From positions 1-16,819 of the forward strand of contig CAIQPO010000046.1 in assembly GCA_903873735.1 (NCBI GenBank): a stretch of DNA of 16,819 bases. Reading direction: 5' to 3'. Source of the DNA: Candidatus Collierbacteria bacterium. GTDB lineage: Bacteria > Patescibacteriota > Microgenomatia > UBA1400 > MFAQ01. The position numbers were made by a program, and so were the translations under genes. Below the pieces are notes generated by a model, which was given only the letters and a program-made list of their open reading frames with translations, was not told where the DNA came from and did no database searches. Positions within the stretch are counted from its first letter, which is position 1. The number at the start of each line of letters is the position of its first letter. Positions 14,666 through 16,819 of the stretch are shown here, in pieces.

Positions 14666-15616
14666 ATGCATAAATATCTAGTGGTGGGTGGTGCGGGATA
14701 TATTGGCAGAGTTTGCGTAGACAAACTACTTGCACGAGGTGATGAAGTGGTGATTATTGACTCCCTCCAGACAGGAAGGGAAGAAAACGTAAATAAAGGC
14801 GCTAGATTTTATCAAGGAAGAATGGGAGATGCTGAATTCGTCCGATCTGTTTTTGAGAAAGAGCCTGGGATAGAGGCAGTGTTTCAGTTTGCTGGATTGA
14901 TTCAAGTGGGTGAGTCGGTAAAGACTCCTGGCAAGTATTACACCAATAATTTTGCTGAAGGCATTGTACTTTTAGAAGCCATGAGAGAAGCGGGAGTTGG
15001 AAAAATTATTTTTTCTTCAACTGCAGCAGTGTTTGGTATCCCCCAGGAAATTCCGATTACCGAGGACACAGAAAAGAGTCCTATTAATCCTTACGGAGAG
15101 AGCAAGCTATTTTTTGAGAAAGCCTTACTTCGATATCACGAAGCATATGGCCTAAGGTTTACTGTGTTTCGCTACTTTAATGCTTGTGGATCTACTGAGA
15201 ATGCCCATGAAAATCATGTACCTGAGACACACTTGATACCGATAATCATGGAGGTGGCTGAAGGCATGCGAGAAGAACTCACAGTAAACGGTAATGACTA
15301 CAATACCCCAGATGGCACCTGTATAAGAGACTATGTGCATGTAGAAGATTTGGTTGATGCTCATCTGCTGGCACTAAAAAGAATGGAAACTGAAGAAATG
15401 GGATATTACAACCTAGGAAATGGTAATGGCTACTCGATTTTGGAGGTGATAAGGGCTGTTGAAAAAGTTAAAGGGGTAAAAATTAAGATGAAATTTGGAG
15501 CCAGAAGAGAGGGTGACCCGGATAGACTAATTGCTAGCTCTGAAAGAGCCAAAAAAGAGCTTGGCTGGAAGCCAAAATTTCAAACCATTGAGAGTATAAT
15601 CGAGACGATAAAATAA
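14666..15616 (+). CDS. galE: UDP-glucose 4-epimerase
   Basis: A 316-residue short-chain dehydrogenase-type epimerase. It interconverts UDP-glucose and UDP-galactose (or the N-acetyl forms) with bound NAD in the cytoplasm. The dinucleotide loop G8-G9-A10-G11-Y12-I13-G14 and D32 bind NAD. The catalytic Y143-x-x-x-K147 (YGESK) is intact, with SST at 117-119 providing the hydroxyl partner. RYFNACG and DGTCIRDYVHVEDL are GalE signature blocks, and LGW...P ends the protein as expected. Length is slightly short of the usual 330-340. I chose the ATG at 14666 because the NAD loop starts seven residues later; the frame extends upstream to 14486 only as antisense to the GT2 gene. The next gene starts 2 nt after its stop. 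It likely supplies UDP-galactose or UDP-GalNAc for the glycan. UDP-hexose versus UDP-HexNAc preference cannot be read. Confidence 0.9.
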   Translation: MHKYLVVGGAGYIGRVCVDKLLARGDEVVIIDSLQTGREENVNKGARFYQGRMGDAEFVRSVFEKEPGIEAVFQFAGLIQVGESVKTPGKYYTNNFAEGIVLLEAMREAGVGKIIFSSTAAVFGIPQEIPITEDTEKSPINPYGESKLFFEKALLRYHEAYGLRFTVFRYFNACGSTENAHENHVPETHLIPIIMEVAEGMREELTVNGNDYNTPDGTCIRDYVHVEDLVDAHLLALKRMETEEMGYYNLGNGNGYSILEVIRAVEKVKGVKIKMKFGARREGDPDRLIASSERAKKELGWKPKFQTIESIIETIK

Positions 15617-15618
15617 CT

Positions 15619-16323
15619 ATGGAAAAGTTGTCTGTAATTATCCCCGCCTACAACGAGGAAAGATACATTGGAAAAGTAATTCCCAAGGTAATAAAGGCTA
15701 ATAGTTTGGGTCTTGCCAAAGAAATAATTGTTGTCGACGATGGCTCAAGGGACAATACGGAAGAGATTGTGACTAAGATATTTAAGAAGAAGATTAAAGG
15801 TGTGGAATTTAAATATTTAAAGAAGAAAAATGGTGGGAAGGGATCGGCTATTAGACGCGGGCTTAAGGAGATTACCGGAGATGTAGTAATCATTCAAGAT
15901 GCTGACTTGGAGTACGACCCAAATGAATACGCCTTGCTATTAAGGCCAATAATAGATGGAGATGCGGATGTGGTCTTTGGTAGCAGATTTATGGGAGACA
16001 GGCCGCATAGAGTTTTGTTTTTCTGGCACATGGTGGGAAACAATTTGCTGACTTTAGTCTCGAATATGTTTACCAACCTTAATCTGACTGACATGGAAAC
16101 CGGCTACAAAATGTTTTCCGCCAAGATCGCTAAGAGATTAACCATTAAGGAGAATAGGTTTGGAATGGAGCCAGAATTCACGGCTAAGATTGCTAAGATG
16201 AAGGCTAGAGTATTTGAAGTAGGAATTAGCTATCACGGCAGGTCTTATGATGAAGGAAAAAAGATTGGTATTAAGGATGCCTTTGAAGCCTTAGTGTGTA
16301 TTTTTAAATACAACCTCTTTTAA
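15619..16323 (+). CDS. GT2 glycosyltransferase, polyprenol-phosphate hexose synthase type (DPM/DPG-like)
   Basis: A 234-residue GT-A enzyme of the dolichyl-phosphate mannose/glucose synthase type, which transfers a hexose from a nucleotide sugar to a polyprenol phosphate. SVIIPAYNEE is at residues 5-14, VVDDGSRDNT at 38-47, GGKGSAIRRG at 72-81 and the metal site D94-A95-D96 in IIQDADLEY. VVFGSRF, TDMETGYKMF and FGMEPEFTAKI are conserved blocks of the family. There is no C-terminal membrane domain, so it is a short, peripheral form. It starts 2 nt after the galE stop and is probably co-transcribed with it. The two GT-C enzymes of the divergent operon need lipid-phosphate sugars, which this enzyme could supply (inferred). 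Its stop is 3 nt from the stop of the convergent gene. Which hexose and which lipid are used is unknown. Confidence 0.9.
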   Translation: MEKLSVIIPAYNEERYIGKVIPKVIKANSLGLAKEIIVVDDGSRDNTEEIVTKIFKKKIKGVEFKYLKKKNGGKGSAIRRGLKEITGDVVIIQDADLEYDPNEYALLLRPIIDGDADVVFGSRFMGDRPHRVLFFWHMVGNNLLTLVSNMFTNLNLTDMETGYKMFSAKIAKRLTIKENRFGMEPEFTAKIAKMKARVFEVGISYHGRSYDEGKKIGIKDAFEALVCIFKYNLF

Positions 16324-16326
16324 ACT

Positions 16327-16818
16327 TTATTGTCTGTACCCCTCGAGTGATAGGTGTTTGAATAATCCTTGGAAGTCGGCTGATAGACGGACAGTAAGTA
16401 GGTCACCTATGGCTTTTTTTACTGCAGGATCTGACGGGTCTCTGTATAAGCCGTCTTGACCAACGATTGCCTTACCAAAATAGTTCCACAACTGTCTCCA
16501 AACAAACATCTTGGAATATTGTTTTTCTGGCGAGTAGCCGAGGATTTTTAGAATGCTTTCATCAACTACTGGACCGGTGAGTTTTTCTGACTTACATAAA
16601 TTCATAAACCTGGCTGCTACTGTATCCATCTCCTCAGGTAGACTTTTGTTTGGATCTGCCAATCTCCTATCAAGCGATCTTCTTTTTGAATCAGACAGGT
16701 AGTCGTGGCCTGGATACACTAGATGTCCTGCCATGTCTATGAAGTTTCCCCTATCTCGGCCATCTTTTATTGATGTTACTTGTTCTCTAAAAGTATTTCC
16801 TGAAAAATCCATATTCAC
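16327..16818 (-). CDS. Unrecognised protein, possibly incomplete at its N-terminus
   Basis: I recognise no family in these 163 residues. The sequence is hydrophilic with no membrane segment or signal peptide and looks mainly helical. It contains a basic stretch (SKRRSLDRRLADP), Trp/Phe-rich MFVWRQLWNYFG, and a C-terminus ending LSLEGYRQ. The frame is open to the window edge. Possible starts are GTG at 16818 and ATG at 16812, but the true start may lie outside, so the protein may be longer. It converges on the polyprenol-phosphate hexose synthase gene with only 3 nt between the two stops and is therefore not part of either glycan unit. Coding is supported by a 163-codon open frame filling the space up to the neighbour's stop. 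Confidence 0.65.
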   Translation of the reverse strand: MNMDFSGNTFREQVTSIKDGRDRGNFIDMAGHLVYPGHDYLSDSKRRSLDRRLADPNKSLPEEMDTVAARFMNLCKSEKLTGPVVDESILKILGYSPEKQYSKMFVWRQLWNYFGKAIVGQDGLYRDPSDPAVKKAIGDLLTVRLSADFQGLFKHLSLEGYRQ

Positions 16819-16819
16819 A

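Noticed and set aside
16300..16345. Bidirectional terminator between the convergent genes
   Set aside because: The stops are 3 nt apart and I find no stem-loop with a T-run around them.
1..16819. CRISPR arrays, tRNA/rRNA genes, insertion sequences, phage or defence genes
   Set aside because: I saw no regularly spaced repeats, cloverleaf, transposase or terminal inverted repeats. Coding density leaves only a 31-bp spacer and gaps of up to 8 bp.

Overview
The window is a bacterial surface-glycan locus. I infer a Candidate Phyla Radiation (Patescibacteria) genome, most likely Microgenomates. The grounds are the style and packing of the glycosyltransferases, the modest G+C (about 40-43% by eye), the near absence of Shine-Dalgarno sequences, and family resemblance recalled from memory. 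No rRNA, tRNA or ribosomal-protein gene is present to prove this. TGA is a working stop codon at eight ATGA gene junctions, so the recoded (TGA = Gly) lineages Absconditabacteria and Gracilibacteria are excluded.

Layout. From 14634 down to 35 on the minus strand runs one uninterrupted set of 14 genes. In transcription order they are: WaaE-like GT2 (14634-13897), GT39/PMT_2-like membrane glycosyltransferase (13900-12509), GT4 (12500-11403), GT4 (11398-10283), hexapeptide acyltransferase (10286-9651), unknown two-TM protein (9654-9100), GT2 (9103-8198), O-antigen ligase/polymerase-like (8247-6901), second PMT_2-like glycosyltransferase (6904-5471), GT4 (5474-4269), GT2 (4272-3358), GT4 (3354-2215), WbaZ-like GT4 (2218-1118) and a mannose-1-phosphate guanylyltransferase homologue (1114-35). 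Eight of the 13 junctions are ATGA stop/start overlaps and four are gaps of 3-8 nt, so this is almost certainly one operon. On the plus strand, galE (14666-15616) and a polyprenol-phosphate hexose synthase-type GT2 (15619-16323) form a second, divergent unit. An unrecognised gene converges on it at 16327 and runs to, or past, the right edge.

The two units are separated by only 31 bp. This gap holds two back-to-back -10 boxes (TATAAT on minus, TATGAT on plus), each ending exactly six bases before its start codon, inside an imperfect palindrome. The predicted transcripts of both units are therefore leaderless.

How the genes could work together (inference): GalE and the guanylyltransferase homologue supply nucleotide sugars. 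Five GT4 and three GT2 enzymes build an oligosaccharide on the cytoplasmic face, and the acyltransferase decorates it. The plus-strand GT2 charges a polyprenol phosphate with a hexose, and the two multi-spanning GT-C enzymes transfer such lipid-linked sugars on the outer face. The Wzy/WaaL-like protein polymerises or ligates the product. No initiating phosphoglycosyltransferase, flippase, ABC exporter or chain-length regulator lies in the window. There is no gene-free stretch longer than 300 bases, and I found no RNA gene, CRISPR array, insertion sequence or attachment site.
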